Source: Burkholderia sp. Ac-20379 (GTDB lineage Bacteria; Pseudomonadota; Gammaproteobacteria; Burkholderiales; Burkholderiaceae). Taken from it: a DNA stretch of 37,814 bases. Of the stretch, positions 24,539 through 34,712 are shown piece by piece; positions within the stretch are counted from its first letter, which is position 1; every line of letters begins with the position of its first letter. The stretch lies in assembly GCF_017104645.1 (NCBI RefSeq), contig NZ_JAAGPF010000036.1, positions 1-37,814 on the forward strand, given 5' to 3'. The notes under the pieces are model-generated. The model was not told the DNA's origin, ran no database searches, and saw only the letters and a list, made by a program, of their open reading frames with translations. The position numbers were made by a program, and so were the translations under genes.

Positions 24539-25306
24539 ATGCGAGCCATCATCCTGGCCGCAGGCCTCGGCCTGCGCCTGCAACTGCCGCCCGAAGCGCA
24601 GTATCCGAAGTGCCTGCTGCGCTTCGACGACGTGTCGCTGCTCGAGCGCCACCTGCGCCTGCTCGAATCGCTCGGCGTGACCGAGATCGTCCTCGCGCTC
24701 GGCTTCCAGCACGAAAAGGTCGAGGCCGAACTGGCCCGCCTCGGACGCCAGGCCGAAATCGTCCTGAACCCGCGTTTCGACCTCGGCAGCGTGCTGACCG
24801 TGCACACCGCGGCCGACGCGCTGACGCGCGGCGGCGACGTCCTGCTGATGGACGCCGACGTGCTCTACGACGACAGCATCATGCAGGCGCTGGTCGCCAA
24901 CCCCGAGCAATCGGTCGACCGCCTGCTGATCGACCGCGATTTCGAGGCCGGCGACGAGCCCGTCAAGCTGTGCGTGAAGGACGGCGTGCCCGTCGAGCTG
25001 CGCAAGCAACTGGCCGTCGATCTGCAATACGACACCATCGGCGAATCGGTCGGCTTCTTCCGCTTCAGCGAAGCCACGGCCAAGCGCCTCGCCGAGATCG
25101 TCGCCGGCTACATCGATTCGGGCCGCGCCAACCTGCCCCACGAGGAAGCCGTGCGCGACCTGCTGCTCGAAGGCGGCCGCCCGTTCGACGTCGCCGACGT
25201 GACCGGCGCCCCGTGGATCGAAATCGATTTCCCGAACGACGTCGCCCGCGCGGCTGACGAAGTTCTCCCGCTGATTCAGCGCAATACCGTAGGAGCCGCA
25301 CGATGA
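24539..25306 (+). CDS. LicC-like sugar/choline-phosphate-type nucleotidyltransferase
   Basis: This 255-residue GT-A-like nucleotidyltransferase has the classic NTP-binding start [11 protein letters not shown] (residues 4-14), YPKCLLRF with the signature lysine (Lys24), and MDADVLYDD carrying the metal-binding aspartates (105, 107). It is nearest to phosphocholine cytidylyltransferases (LicC). In this cluster it may form the CMP-ester of AEP, or activate a different head group. The ATG at 24539 has GGAG at ideal distance; a GTG 12 bases upstream (24527) is less likely because it lies within that site. It overlaps the PEP mutase start (ATGA). The presence of a second nucleotidyltransferase domain in the next gene makes the division of labour unclear. 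Confidence 0.9.
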   Translation: MRAIILAAGLGLRLQLPPEAQYPKCLLRFDDVSLLERHLRLLESLGVTEIVLALGFQHEKVEAELARLGRQAEIVLNPRFDLGSVLTVHTAADALTRGGDVLLMDADVLYDDSIMQALVANPEQSVDRLLIDRDFEAGDEPVKLCVKDGVPVELRKQLAVDLQYDTIGESVGFFRFSEATAKRLAEIVAGYIDSGRANLPHEEAVRDLLLEGGRPFDVADVTGAPWIEIDFPNDVARAADEVLPLIQRNTVGAAR

Positions 25307-26991
25307 ACGCACGCGAACCGAACAACTTCACCGAATCCCGCGCCGCGCGGCTGCGCCGCATGCTGACGAGCAACCAGCTCGAATTCCTGATGGAAGCGCA
25401 CAACGGCCTGTCCGCACGCATCGTGCGCGAAGCCGGCTTCAAGGGCATCTGGGGCTCGGGCCTGTCGATCTCGGCCGCGCTCGGCGTGCGCGACAACAAC
25501 GAAGCGAGCTGGACCCAGGTGGTCGACGTGCTCGAATTCATGGCCGACGCCAGCGACCTGCCGATCCTGCTCGACGGCGACACCGGCTACGGCAACTTCA
25601 ACAACATGCGCCGCCTGGTGCGCAAGCTCGAACAGCGCGGCATCGCCGGCGTCTGTATCGAAGACAAGCAATTCCCCAAGACCAACAGCTTCATCGACGG
25701 CGAACGCCAGCCGCTCGCCGAGATCGACGAGTTCGCGGGCAAGATCAAGGCCGGCAAGGATTCGCAGACGGATTCGAACTTCTCGATCGTGGCGCGCGTG
25801 GAAGCGCTGATCGCGGGCTGGGGCATGGATGAAGCGCTGCGCCGCGCACACGCCTACGCCGATGCCGGCGCCGACGCGATCCTGATGCACAGCAAGCTGT
25901 CGCGCCCGGACGAGATCCTCGAATTCGCGCGCCAGTGGAACAACCGCGCGCCGATCGTGATCGTGCCGACCAAGTACTACAGCACGCCGACCGACGTGTT
26001 CCGCCAGGCCGGCATCAGCACCGTGATCTGGGCGAACCATCTGGTCCGCTCGTCGGCCGCCGCGATGCAGGCCACCGCGCGCGACATCTTCGAGAACGAA
26101 ACGCTCGTCAACGTCGAAGACCGCGTGGTCACCGTCAACGAAATCTTCCGCCTGCAGGACGCCGACGAATATTCGGCGGCCGAGCGCATCTACCTGTCGT
26201 CGTCGTCGCGTTCGTCGAACTCGGCCATCGTGCTGGCGGCCAGCCGCGGCAAGGGCCTCGAGGCCGTCACCGAAGACAAGCCGAAGGTCATGCTGCCGAT
26301 CGCCGGCAAGCCGCTGCTGCGCTGGATCGTCGACGGCTTCAAGAAGGAAGGCGTCAACGACATCACGGTGGTGGGCGGTTATCGCGCCGATGCGATCGAT
26401 TCGGCCGGCATCAAGCTGGTCGTCAACGAGCGTCACGCCGAAACCGGCGAACTGAGCTCGCTGGCCTGCGCGCTGGGCAAGGTCAAGGGCGACACGATCG
26501 TCTCGTACGGCGACCTGCTGTTCCGCAGCTACATCGTGCGCGACCTGGCCGAAAGCGACGCCGAATTCACGGTGGTGGTGGATTCCTCGCTGACCGATTC
26601 GACCAACCAGAGCGTGCGCGACTTCGCGCTGTGCTCGTCGGCCGACGACCGCGGCCTGTTCGGCCAGAAGGTCACGCTGCAACGCGTGGCGAGCGACGCC
26701 GGCAACGGCGCGCCGCACGGCCGCTGGGTCGGCCTGCTGAACGTGCGCGGCGCGGGCGTCGAACGCCTGAAGGCCACGGTGGCCACGCTGCAGGCGCGCC
26801 CCGATTTCGACCAGCTCGACATCCCGGCGCTGCTGAACGTGCTCGTCGAAGCCGGTGAGAAGATCGCGGTGCAATACGTGCACGGCCACTGGCGCGGCGT
26901 GAACGACCTCGACGAATTCCGCCGCGCGGGCGATTTCGCGCACGGCCAGACGCCGCTCGCGAACGGCGCCGCCGCCGGGGACGCGCAATGA
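25303..26991 (+). CDS. pepM: Phosphoenolpyruvate mutase fused to a C-terminal nucleotidyltransferase domain
   Basis: The product is 562 residues. Residues about 12-290 form a PEP mutase of the isocitrate lyase superfamily: [13 protein letters not shown] (Asp91 and Asp93 for magnesium), the diagnostic [11 protein letters not shown] (120-130), and VEALIAGWG. This enzyme rearranges PEP to phosphonopyruvate, the entry step of nearly all phosphonate biosynthesis. Residues about 307-545 form a nucleotidyltransferase domain similar to those joined to PEP mutase in other bacteria, with [19 protein letters not shown] and YGD (402-404). Its NTP loop is [10 protein letters not shown] in place of the usual LAAGxGxR. 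If active it could make CMP-AEP, as PntC does. It is coupled by ATGA overlaps to both neighbours. Confidence 0.95.
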   Translation: MNAREPNNFTESRAARLRRMLTSNQLEFLMEAHNGLSARIVREAGFKGIWGSGLSISAALGVRDNNEASWTQVVDVLEFMADASDLPILLDGDTGYGNFNNMRRLVRKLEQRGIAGVCIEDKQFPKTNSFIDGERQPLAEIDEFAGKIKAGKDSQTDSNFSIVARVEALIAGWGMDEALRRAHAYADAGADAILMHSKLSRPDEILEFARQWNNRAPIVIVPTKYYSTPTDVFRQAGISTVIWANHLVRSSAAAMQATARDIFENETLVNVEDRVVTVNEIFRLQDADEYSAAERIYLSSSSRSSNSAIVLAASRGKGLEAVTEDKPKVMLPIAGKPLLRWIVDGFKKEGVNDITVVGGYRADAIDSAGIKLVVNERHAETGELSSLACALGKVKGDTIVSYGDLLFRSYIVRDLAESDAEFTVVVDSSLTDSTNQSVRDFALCSSADDRGLFGQKVTLQRVASDAGNGAPHGRWVGLLNVRGAGVERLKATVATLQARPDFDQLDIPALLNVLVEAGEKIAVQYVHGHWRGVNDLDEFRRAGDFAHGQTPLANGAAAGDAQ

Positions 26992-28136
26992 TCGAGGCAG
27001 CCCAGTTCGTCGAGGCCGCGCGCGCGCGCGGTTTCGATTCGTACGCGGGTGTGCCCTGCTCGTATCTGACGCCGTTCATCAATTACGTGCTGCAGGATCC
27101 GTCGCTGCACTACGTGTCGGCGGCCAACGAGGGCGACGCGGTCGCGCTCGCGGCCGGCGCCACGCTGGGCGGCCGGCGCAGCATCGCGATGATGCAGAAC
27201 TCGGGCCTCGGCAACGCGGTCAGCCCGCTGACCTCGCTGACCTGGACCTTCAAGCTGCCGCAGTTGCTGATCGTCACCTGGCGCGGCAAGCCGGGCGAGC
27301 ACGACGAGCCGCAGCACGCGCTGATGGGGCCGATCACGCCGCAGATGCTCGACACCATGGACATCCCGTGGGAGCTGTTCCCCACCGAAGCCGAGCAGAT
27401 CGGCCCGGCGCTCGACCGCGCGATCCGTCACATGGACGAAACGGGCCGGCCCTACGCGCTCGTGATGCAGAAAGGCAGCGTGGCCGCCTATCCGCTCAAG
27501 GATGCGCCGATGCCCGCGCCGCGCCCGCACGTCGTGCCGGTCGTGGCCGCGAACGCCGCCGCCGCGCTGCCGTCGCGCCATGACGCGCTGTCGGCCGTGA
27601 TCGCGCGCACGCCGCTCGATTCGACCGTGGTGCTGGCCTCCACCGGCTTCTGCGGGCGCGAGCTGTACGCGCTCGACGATCGCGCCAACCAGCTCTACAT
27701 GGTCGGCTCGATGGGCTGCGTGACGACGCTCGCGCTCGGCCTCGCGCTGGCACGCCCCGACCTCACCGTGGTGGCCGTCGACGGCGACGGCGCCGCGCTG
27801 ATGCGCATGGGCGCGTTCGCCACGCTCGGCGCCTACGGCCCGAAGAACCTGATCCACCTGCTGCTCGACAACGGCACGCACGAATCGACGGGCGGCCAAT
27901 CCACCGTCTCGCCGTGCGTGTCGTTCGCCGCCGTGGCGGCCGCGTGCGGGTATGCGTCGGCGCGCGAGGGCGATCTGAGCGCGATCGAGGCGCTGTTCGC
28001 CGAGCCGGCCGACGGCGCGCGCTTCGCCTGCGTGAAGATCCGCACCGGCGTGCCCGACGGGCTGCCGCGCCCGACCGTGACGCCGGTCGAAGTGAAGGAA
28101 CGTCTGATGCGCCACATCGGCGCGGGAGCCCAATGA
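26988..28136 (+). CDS. ppd: Phosphonopyruvate decarboxylase
   Basis: This 382-residue thiamine diphosphate enzyme has the glutamate that activates the cofactor in [14 protein letters not shown] (Glu48), and the TPP/magnesium motif running from GDG (266-268) in [19 protein letters not shown] to [11 protein letters not shown] (294-304). It shows the N-terminal [14 protein letters not shown] typical of phosphonopyruvate decarboxylases. It converts phosphonopyruvate to phosphonoacetaldehyde, the irreversible step that pulls the unfavourable PEP mutase reaction forward. Length is normal. Overlaps of four bases with both the mutase and transaminase genes indicate coupled translation. Sulfopyruvate decarboxylase is a relative, but the adjacent mutase settles the assignment. 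Confidence 0.95.
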   Translation: MIEAAQFVEAARARGFDSYAGVPCSYLTPFINYVLQDPSLHYVSAANEGDAVALAAGATLGGRRSIAMMQNSGLGNAVSPLTSLTWTFKLPQLLIVTWRGKPGEHDEPQHALMGPITPQMLDTMDIPWELFPTEAEQIGPALDRAIRHMDETGRPYALVMQKGSVAAYPLKDAPMPAPRPHVVPVVAANAAAALPSRHDALSAVIARTPLDSTVVLASTGFCGRELYALDDRANQLYMVGSMGCVTTLALGLALARPDLTVVAVDGDGAALMRMGAFATLGAYGPKNLIHLLLDNGTHESTGGQSTVSPCVSFAAVAAACGYASAREGDLSAIEALFAEPADGARFACVKIRTGVPDGLPRPTVTPVEVKERLMRHIGAGAQ

Positions 28137-29203
28137 TGCTGTTGCTCAATCCCGGCCCGGTCACGCTGACCGAGCGCGTGCGCCAGAGCCTGCTGCAAAC
28201 CGATCTCTGCCATCGCGAAAGCGAGTTCTTCGACCTGCAGGACGAAGCGCGCACGCGCCTCGTCGCGGCCTACGATCTCGACCCGGCCGAATGGCAGGCC
28301 GTGCTGATGACGGGCTCCGGCACCGCCGCCGTCGAAAGCATGATCGCCGCGCTGGTGCCCGAGGACGGCAAGCTGCTCGTGATCGAGAACGGCGTGTACG
28401 GCGACCGCATCGCGCAGATCGCCAAGCAATACCGGATCGCGCACGAGGTGCTCAAGCACGAGTGGATGGAAGCGCCGGATCTCGGCCGCATCGAGGCCGC
28501 GCTGGCCGCCGACCGCGCCATCACGCACGTGGCCGTGATCCATCACGAAACCACCACCGGCCGCCTCAACGCGCTCGGCCCGATCGCCGAGCTGTGCCGC
28601 CAGCATGGCGCGCGCTTGCTGGTGGACGGCGTCAGCAGCTTCGGCGCCGAAGCGATCGATTTCGCCGACGGCGTGACCGACGCCGTGGCCGCCACCGCCA
28701 ACAAGTGCCTGCACGGCGTGCCCGGCGCGGCGTTCGTGATCGTGCGCAACGCGGCGCTGGCGCGCGCCGCGAGCCGCACCTATTACCTCGATCTCGGCCG
28801 GCTCGCCAAGCTGCAGGCCCAGCGCAACACGCCGTTCACGCCGTCGGTGCACGCGTATTACGCGCTCGTCGAGGCACTGCGCGAGTTCGAGGACGAAGGC
28901 GGCTGGCAGGCGCGCCATGCCCGTTACCGGGCGCTCGCCGATCAGGTGCGCGATGGCCTGGCCGCGCGCGGCATGTCGCTGGTGCTGCCGGACGGCGAAT
29001 CGTCGGTCGTGCTGCGCGCCTACACGCTGCCGGCCGGCGTCGGCTACGAGCCGCTGCACGACGGCCTCAAGGCGCGCGGCTTCGTGATCTACGCGGGCCA
29101 GGGCGGGCTGTCGGCCTCGTTGTTCCGCGTCTCGACGATGGGCGCGATCGCCCCCGCCGACATGGATCGCCTGCTCGCGGGTTTCGACGCGCTGACGCGT
29201 TGA
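28133..29203 (+). CDS. phnW: 2-aminoethylphosphonate transaminase
   Basis: This 356-residue fold-type I (class V) PLP aminotransferase opens with LLLNPGPVTLTERVRQSL and CHRESEF, typical of AEP:pyruvate transaminases. TGSGTAAVESM binds the cofactor phosphate, LLVDGVSSFGAE has the PLP Asp (165), and ATANKCLHGVPG has the Schiff-base lysine (191). In a biosynthetic cluster it should run from phosphonoacetaldehyde to 2-aminoethylphosphonate. The catabolic partner phosphonoacetaldehyde hydrolase (PhnX) is absent nearby, which supports synthesis over breakdown. The ATG at 28133 overlaps the decarboxylase stop; a second ATG follows immediately at 28136. It is the last gene before a strong terminator. 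Confidence 0.94.
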   Translation: MMLLLNPGPVTLTERVRQSLLQTDLCHRESEFFDLQDEARTRLVAAYDLDPAEWQAVLMTGSGTAAVESMIAALVPEDGKLLVIENGVYGDRIAQIAKQYRIAHEVLKHEWMEAPDLGRIEAALAADRAITHVAVIHHETTTGRLNALGPIAELCRQHGARLLVDGVSSFGAEAIDFADGVTDAVAATANKCLHGVPGAAFVIVRNAALARAASRTYYLDLGRLAKLQAQRNTPFTPSVHAYYALVEALREFEDEGGWQARHARYRALADQVRDGLAARGMSLVLPDGESSVVLRAYTLPAGVGYEPLHDGLKARGFVIYAGQGGLSASLFRVSTMGAIAPADMDRLLAGFDALTR

Positions 29204-29235
29204 TGCCGCGCTGCGCCGCCGCCGCGGCATGACGA

Positions 29236-29265
29236 AAAACGGACGCCTCGGCGTCCGTTTTCTGT
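29236..29265 (+). terminator. Rho-independent terminator of the phosphonate cluster
   Basis: AAAACGGACGC (29236-29246) and GCGTCCGTTTT (29251-29261) form a perfect 11-bp stem with a CTCG tetraloop, followed by TCTGTTGTT. It lies 32 bp after the transaminase stop. Because A-runs and T-runs flank both sides, it could also work from the other strand. Confidence 0.9.
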
Positions 29266-29408
29266 TGTTGCGGCGCGTCGCGTTAATACGGGGAGGCGCG
29301 GCCGGGCCGATCCATTAGAATCGTCCGAACGTGCGATGCGCGCGGCCGGAGCCACGGCGCGCCCATCGCGGTTTTCCACGCGAGCGCCCTGCCTTTACGT
29401 TGCCCGTC

Positions 29409-30479
29409 ATGACCGCATCTCCGCCGCTCCGTCTGCCCGCCGCCCTGCGCGCGCTGTTCCGCCCGCTGCTCGATCCGTATCGCCGCTACCGGCACGCCAA
29501 GCTGATCCACGCGGCGCGCGTCGCGCTCAGCGTGCTGGTGTCGATCGCGCTGTCCACCGGGCTGAACATCCCGCACGGCGAATGGTCGTCGATCACGGTG
29601 CTGATCGTGATCGGCGGGCTCCAGCATCACGGCAACATCCGCAAGAAGGCGGCCGAGCGCGCGCTCGGCACCACCATCGGCGCGGCGGCCGGGCTGGCGC
29701 TGATCGTGCTGCAATCCACGCTGCATGTCTCGATCGTCACGTATCTGGTGATGAGCGTGCTGTGCGGGCTCTGCGCCTATTACGCGATCGGCAAGGCCGG
29801 CTACGTCGCGCTGCTGTCGGCGATCACGATCCTGATCGTGGCCGGCCACGGCGACAACGAGATCGTCGACGGGCTGTGGCGCGCCGTGAACGTGATCGTC
29901 GGGATCGGCATCGCGCTGGCGTTCTCGTTCGCGCTGCCGCTGTACGCCACCTACTCGTGGCGCTACAAGCTCGCCGATTCGCTGCGCGCCTGCGCCGTGG
30001 TGCATGCGCGGATCGTCAGCGCGCAAACCGTCAGCGATACCGCGCACCTGAAGGAAATGGCCGCGCTGAACGCGCTGCTGGTGCAGATGCGCTCGCTGAT
30101 GCCGTGGGTATCGAAGGAAACCGACATCACGATGGCGCAGCTCGACGCGATCCAGCGTTCGCTGCGGCTCGTGATCAGCTCGCTCGAAATGCTGGCGAGC
30201 GTGCAGCCCGCCGACGGCGACGTGGCCGGCCGCCATTACGTGCAGACAGCGCAGCGCCCGCTGAACCGCCGCATCCACGGCCTGCTGATCGGGCCGAGCC
30301 GCGCGCTGAAGTTCGGCACGCTGGCGCGCCTGCAGCCGCTGCCGGCCGTGCGTGCGCCGGCCGACGGCGAGGCGCCCGCGCAGTTGTCGGGCTTTGTTTC
30401 GATCAACGACAAGATCGCGCGCGAATGCGACGTGATGCGCCAGCGCGTGCAGGACGTGGCGGCGCAGTGGTGCATCTGA
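29409..30479 (+). CDS. FUSC-family inner-membrane protein
   Basis: This 356-residue protein has a short basic start, then about six hydrophobic segments between residues 30 and 175, including ARVALSVLVSIALSTGLNIPHGEWSSI in part and GGLQHHGNIRKKAAERALGTTIGA. The latter is the fusaric acid resistance/YccS-like core. The C-terminal half is soluble and helical. FUSC proteins are often parts of efflux systems for aromatic acids; no membrane-fusion or outer-membrane partner lies beside this one, so function is open. The start at 29409 is chosen because the MTASPP start precedes the family-like region; a GTG at 29331 is possible. No strong ribosome site is seen. It is followed after 23 bp by a DUF1801 gene on the same strand. 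Confidence 0.85.
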   Translation: MTASPPLRLPAALRALFRPLLDPYRRYRHAKLIHAARVALSVLVSIALSTGLNIPHGEWSSITVLIVIGGLQHHGNIRKKAAERALGTTIGAAAGLALIVLQSTLHVSIVTYLVMSVLCGLCAYYAIGKAGYVALLSAITILIVAGHGDNEIVDGLWRAVNVIVGIGIALAFSFALPLYATYSWRYKLADSLRACAVVHARIVSAQTVSDTAHLKEMAALNALLVQMRSLMPWVSKETDITMAQLDAIQRSLRLVISSLEMLASVQPADGDVAGRHYVQTAQRPLNRRIHGLLIGPSRALKFGTLARLQPLPAVRAPADGEAPAQLSGFVSINDKIARECDVMRQRVQDVAAQWCI

Positions 30480-30502
30480 CGCGCGCATTCAAGGAGGCGC
30501 AC

Positions 30503-30943
30503 ATGGCGACGAAGGCTCCTGGCGGCGGCAGTGAAGGGATCGACGCATCGGCATCGATCGACGCCCGCATCGCCGAACTCGGCGACTGGCGCGGCGGCAC
30601 GCTGGCCCGCATGCGCGCGCTGATCAAGCAGGCCGCGCCGGACGTGATCGAGGAATGGAAGTGGAGAGGCACGCCGGTGTGGTCGCTCGACGGCATCCTG
30701 TGCACCGGCGAATCCTACAAGGCGGTGGTCAAGCTGACGTTCGCCCAGGGCGCGGCGCTGGCCGATCCGGCCGGCCTGTTCAACGCGAGCCTCGACGGCA
30801 ACGTGCGGCGCGCGATCGACATCCGCGAGGGCGAGACGGTGGACGAAGCCGCGTTCGTCGCGCTGATCCGGGCGGCCGTCGAACTCAATCGAGCGAAACG
30901 GCAGGCCAAGACCAAAACCAGGCGGCCCCAGGCGGCGGACTGA
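30503..30943 (+). CDS. DUF1801 (YdhG-like) domain protein
   Basis: This small 146-residue cytoplasmic protein has MRALIKQAAPDVIEEWKWRGTPVW and GILCTGESYKAVVKLTFAQGA, followed by FNASLDGNVRRAIDIREGETVDE, the characteristic DUF1801 layout. The domain has no settled biochemical role. Its start is well supported by AAGGAGG six bases before the ATG at 30503. The C-terminal tail is Lys/Arg-rich. It may be co-transcribed with the FUSC gene. It is convergent with the glycine-zipper gene, with 32 bp between the two stops. Confidence 0.87.
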   Translation: MATKAPGGGSEGIDASASIDARIAELGDWRGGTLARMRALIKQAAPDVIEEWKWRGTPVWSLDGILCTGESYKAVVKLTFAQGAALADPAGLFNASLDGNVRRAIDIREGETVDEAAFVALIRAAVELNRAKRQAKTKTRRPQAAD

Positions 30944-30975
30944 ACCCGCGCGCGCCGGCCGCCGTTCTCACACGC

Positions 30976-32091
30976 TCAATATCGCGACAACCGGTTGCCC
31001 GGGTCGATCCGCACGCGGTCGCCGGGCTGCCAGTCGCCCGCGCCCGGCACGTCGAAGCCGCGCATCGTGCCGTCCGAGAGCTGCACGTCGATCCGGTAGC
31101 CCGACGGCGCGTTCATCTGCTGCCCCACCTGATTGCCGACCGCCGCGCCGCCCAGCGCGCCGATCACGGTGGCCGCGCTGCGGCCGTGGCCATGACCGAT
31201 CTGATTGCCGAGCACGCCGCCCACCAGCGCGCCGACCACCGTGCCGGCCACGCCCGACGGACTGGCGCCGCCGCCGATCGGACGGATCGCCGCGACGGTG
31301 CCGTATTGCACGCCGTAGCCGGGTTGCGCGTACGACGGCTGGGCGTAGCCCGGCTGTTGCGGCTGCGCGCCGTAGGGTTGCGAGCCCGGCGGCGGATAGG
31401 GCTGCTGGCCGGACGGGTCGTCGGGCTGGCCGTAGCCGGGCGGCGGGCTCGGCGGCGGATAGGCGGACGGCCCCGGGTTGCCGGGCTGGCCCTGGTAGCC
31501 CGGTTGACCCTGATAGCCCGGCTGACCGCCGTAGCCCGGTTGGCCGGGCTGCGGGCCGTCGTCGTCCGAATCGTCCGGCGGCGGGGCATCGGGCGGCGGA
31601 TAGCTGCCCTGCCCGTTCATGTTCGGCGCGGGCTGCGCGCCGCCGTAGCCGGGCTGGCCGTATTGCGGCGCGCTCTGCTGCGGCTGATAAGGCTGCGACT
31701 GATACGGCTGCGCATTCGGTTGCGCATACAACGGATTCGTCTGGCCGTACGGCGGCGGCGTGTAACCGGGCGCATCGGCGCCGCGCTGCGGATAGCCGGG
31801 CTGAGCGGGTTGCGCTTGCGGCGTCGGGCTGACGGGCGGATACGCGGGCGCGCCGTCGTCGTCCCGATTCGAATCGCCCTGCTGCGCCGGCGTATAGCCG
31901 GGCTGCCCGTACGCGCCCTGCCCGCCGCCCACGTATTGATCGTTGCCGTCGTACAGCCCGGCGGCAAAGCTCGCGCTCGCCGGCAGCGCCAGCGCCACGG
32001 GCAGCAGCCACGCGGCGCGCGCAATCAGCGGGCGCAAACGCGCCGGAGAACGATGCAACGCGCGGGGGGATTCGTAAGGAGTGAAAGCCAT
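30976..32091 (-). CDS. Exported glycine-zipper protein with a Pro/Gln/Tyr/Gly-rich region
   Basis: This 371-residue protein has a long signal peptide ending near ASASFAAG (about residue 44). A low-complexity region (about 45-275) is rich in P, Q, G and Y with many QPGY units. A glycine-zipper 2TM domain follows (GVAGTVVGALVGGVLGNQIG, then VIGALGGAAVGNQVG), and a small C-terminal domain (YRIDVQLSDGTMRGFDV to the end) resembles the SlyB/YMGG-type outer-membrane protein tail. Such proteins usually insert in or associate with the outer membrane, but no lipobox cysteine is visible here. The low-complexity insert is much longer than in ordinary family members. Start choice is uncertain: an ATG at 32109 would add six residues. 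Confidence 0.85.
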   Translation of the reverse strand: MAFTPYESPRALHRSPARLRPLIARAAWLLPVALALPASASFAAGLYDGNDQYVGGGQGAYGQPGYTPAQQGDSNRDDDGAPAYPPVSPTPQAQPAQPGYPQRGADAPGYTPPPYGQTNPLYAQPNAQPYQSQPYQPQQSAPQYGQPGYGGAQPAPNMNGQGSYPPPDAPPPDDSDDDGPQPGQPGYGGQPGYQGQPGYQGQPGNPGPSAYPPPSPPPGYGQPDDPSGQQPYPPPGSQPYGAQPQQPGYAQPSYAQPGYGVQYGTVAAIRPIGGGASPSGVAGTVVGALVGGVLGNQIGHGHGRSAATVIGALGGAAVGNQVGQQMNAPSGYRIDVQLSDGTMRGFDVPGAGDWQPGDRVRIDPGNRLSRY

Positions 32092-32211
32092 CGTGGTGGC
32101 GGGCCGCATGCGCCCGCGATCGGGAGTGAACGGCACGAGTATAGGGAACGCCCGGCGGCCGCCCGCGCGGATTCGGGTAACGATCTGTAAAGTCTGTTGC
32201 CGCCGCGATGA

Positions 32212-33276
<1,065 letters not shown>

Positions 33277-33361
33277 GGCAACATCGCCGCCGCTCATTTT
33301 TCCGACGCCGCCCGCCGGCGCCGCGTCATCCAACAATCCGTCAAACAACCGAGGTCAGGCC

Positions 33362-33982
33362 GTGGTGGTCGGTGAACGTTTCAACAGTATTTCGCATCTC
33401 GTCGGTGCGCTGCTTTCCGTGGCCGGGCTGGCCACGCTCGTCACGATGGGCGCGCTCAAGGGCGACCCGTATCGCGTGGTCAGCGCGAGCATCTACGGCG
33501 CGGCGCTGCTGGTGCTCTATGCGGTGTCCACGCTCTATCACAGCGTGCGCACGCCGCGCCTGAAGGCGATCCTGCAGAAGTGCGACCACTCGGCGATCTA
33601 CCTGCTGATCGCCGGCAGCTACACGCCGTTCACGCTGATCGCGCTGCGCGGGCCGTGGGGCTGGACGCTGTTCGGGGTGGTATGGGGATTGGCGCTGTTC
33701 GGCATCGTCCAGGAGCTGACGCTCGGCCGCCGCACGCGGATCGTGTCGATGGTGCTGTACGTGCTGATGGGCTGGCTCGGCGTGATCGCCATGCGGCCGC
33801 TGATGGCGGCGCTGTCGCCCGACGGCGTGGCCTGGCTGGTGGCCGGCGGCGTGCTCTACAGCGCCGGCATCTACTTCTTCGTCAACGACGAGCGGATCCG
33901 CCACGGCCACGGCATCTGGCATTTGTTCGTGCTCGGCGGGAGCCTGTGCCAGTTCGTCAGCGTGGCCGTCTACATCATGTGA
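33362..33982 (+). CDS. Hemolysin III family (YqfA/PAQR-type) membrane protein
   Basis: This 206-residue, seven-helix protein carries the conserved polar residues of the HlyIII/PAQR superfamily: FNSISHLVGALLS, STLYHSV, KCDHSAIYLLIAGSYTP and HGHGIWHLFV. These could hold a metal ion as in adiponectin receptors. Despite the name, bacterial members are not proven toxins; some affect membrane lipid homeostasis. It uses a GTG start at 33362 (another GTG follows at 33365), preceded by GAGGTCAGG. Its 3' end overlaps the convergent GntR gene by eight bases. Placement 85 bp after pip may allow co-transcription. Confidence 0.92.
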   Translation: MVVGERFNSISHLVGALLSVAGLATLVTMGALKGDPYRVVSASIYGAALLVLYAVSTLYHSVRTPRLKAILQKCDHSAIYLLIAGSYTPFTLIALRGPWGWTLFGVVWGLALFGIVQELTLGRRTRIVSMVLYVLMGWLGVIAMRPLMAALSPDGVAWLVAGGVLYSAGIYFFVNDERIRHGHGIWHLFVLGGSLCQFVSVAVYIM

Positions 33983-34712
33983 GTTTTTCGACGCGCAGCA
34001 GCGAGCAGCACCACGCGTAGCTCGCTTCCACGTGCACGATCATCGCGGCGCGCGCGCGTTCGCCGTCGCGCGCGACCAGCGCCTGCACGAGCGCGGTGTG
34101 ATCCATGCAAGCCACCCGCACCGGGTGCCGCACGATCGGCAGCGACGCGAACACCGCCCCGAACGCCTCCTGAATCGCCTTTTCCTGCTCGACGAGATGC
34201 CGCGAGCCGCTCGCCTCGGCGATCAGCAGATGCAGTTGCGCATCGGCGGTGCGGCGCACGTCGACGTCGAGCACGCCATCCACGAAACGCTGCGCCGCGG
34301 CCTCGATCGCATCGAGCTGCGCCGCCGACGCGCGCCGCGCCGCCAGCAGGCAGATTTCGCCCGACACCGCGCGCCGCCAGTCGGCGAGGCTGCGCAGTTC
34401 GGCCGCGTCGATGCGCCGTTCGAGCGCCATGCTGTGCAGCCGGTCGCGGATGTCGGACGCAACGAACGTGCCGCCGAAGCGGCCGCGCTCGGTGGTGACG
34501 AGGCCCAGATCGCGCACCACGATCAGCGCGCTGCGCAGCGATTGGCGCGGCACGCCGTACGATTGCGCGAGTTGCGCCTCGTCGGGCAGCTTGGCGCCGG
34601 CGCGCAGCTCGCCGCTGCTCAGGGCGTCGAGCAGGCGCGCGAGGATCGCATCGGGGGCGCTGGCGCGCGCCGCCGAGGTGGGCGACGGCGTGGCGTATAG
34701 AGGTTCGGACAT
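33975..34712 (-). CDS. GntR-family regulator with FCD ligand domain
   Basis: The product is 245 residues. The N-terminal winged helix (about 20-90) reads LLDALSSGELRAGAKLPDE, QLAQSYGVPRQSLRSALIV and LGLVTTERGRFGGTFV. The C-terminal helical FCD domain (about 100-235) carries putative metal/ligand residues in DAQLHLLIAEASG and CMDHTALVQALVARDGERA. FadR/FCD regulators usually sense organic acids or amino acids and repress neighbouring catabolic genes, but no obvious target adjoins this one. The start at 34712 is chosen because MSEPLYATP precedes the domain; upstream in-frame ATGs exist to 34832 without supporting sites. Confidence 0.9.
   Translation of the reverse strand: MSEPLYATPSPTSAARASAPDAILARLLDALSSGELRAGAKLPDEAQLAQSYGVPRQSLRSALIVVRDLGLVTTERGRFGGTFVASDIRDRLHSMALERRIDAAELRSLADWRRAVSGEICLLAARRASAAQLDAIEAAAQRFVDGVLDVDVRRTADAQLHLLIAEASGSRHLVEQEKAIQEAFGAVFASLPIVRHPVRVACMDHTALVQALVARDGERARAAMIVHVEASYAWCCSLLRVEKLT

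Noticed and set aside
28133-29203. Phosphonate degradation role for the transaminase
   Set aside because: No phosphonoacetaldehyde hydrolase or C-P lyase genes are nearby, and the gene is coupled to the decarboxylase and PEP mutase.
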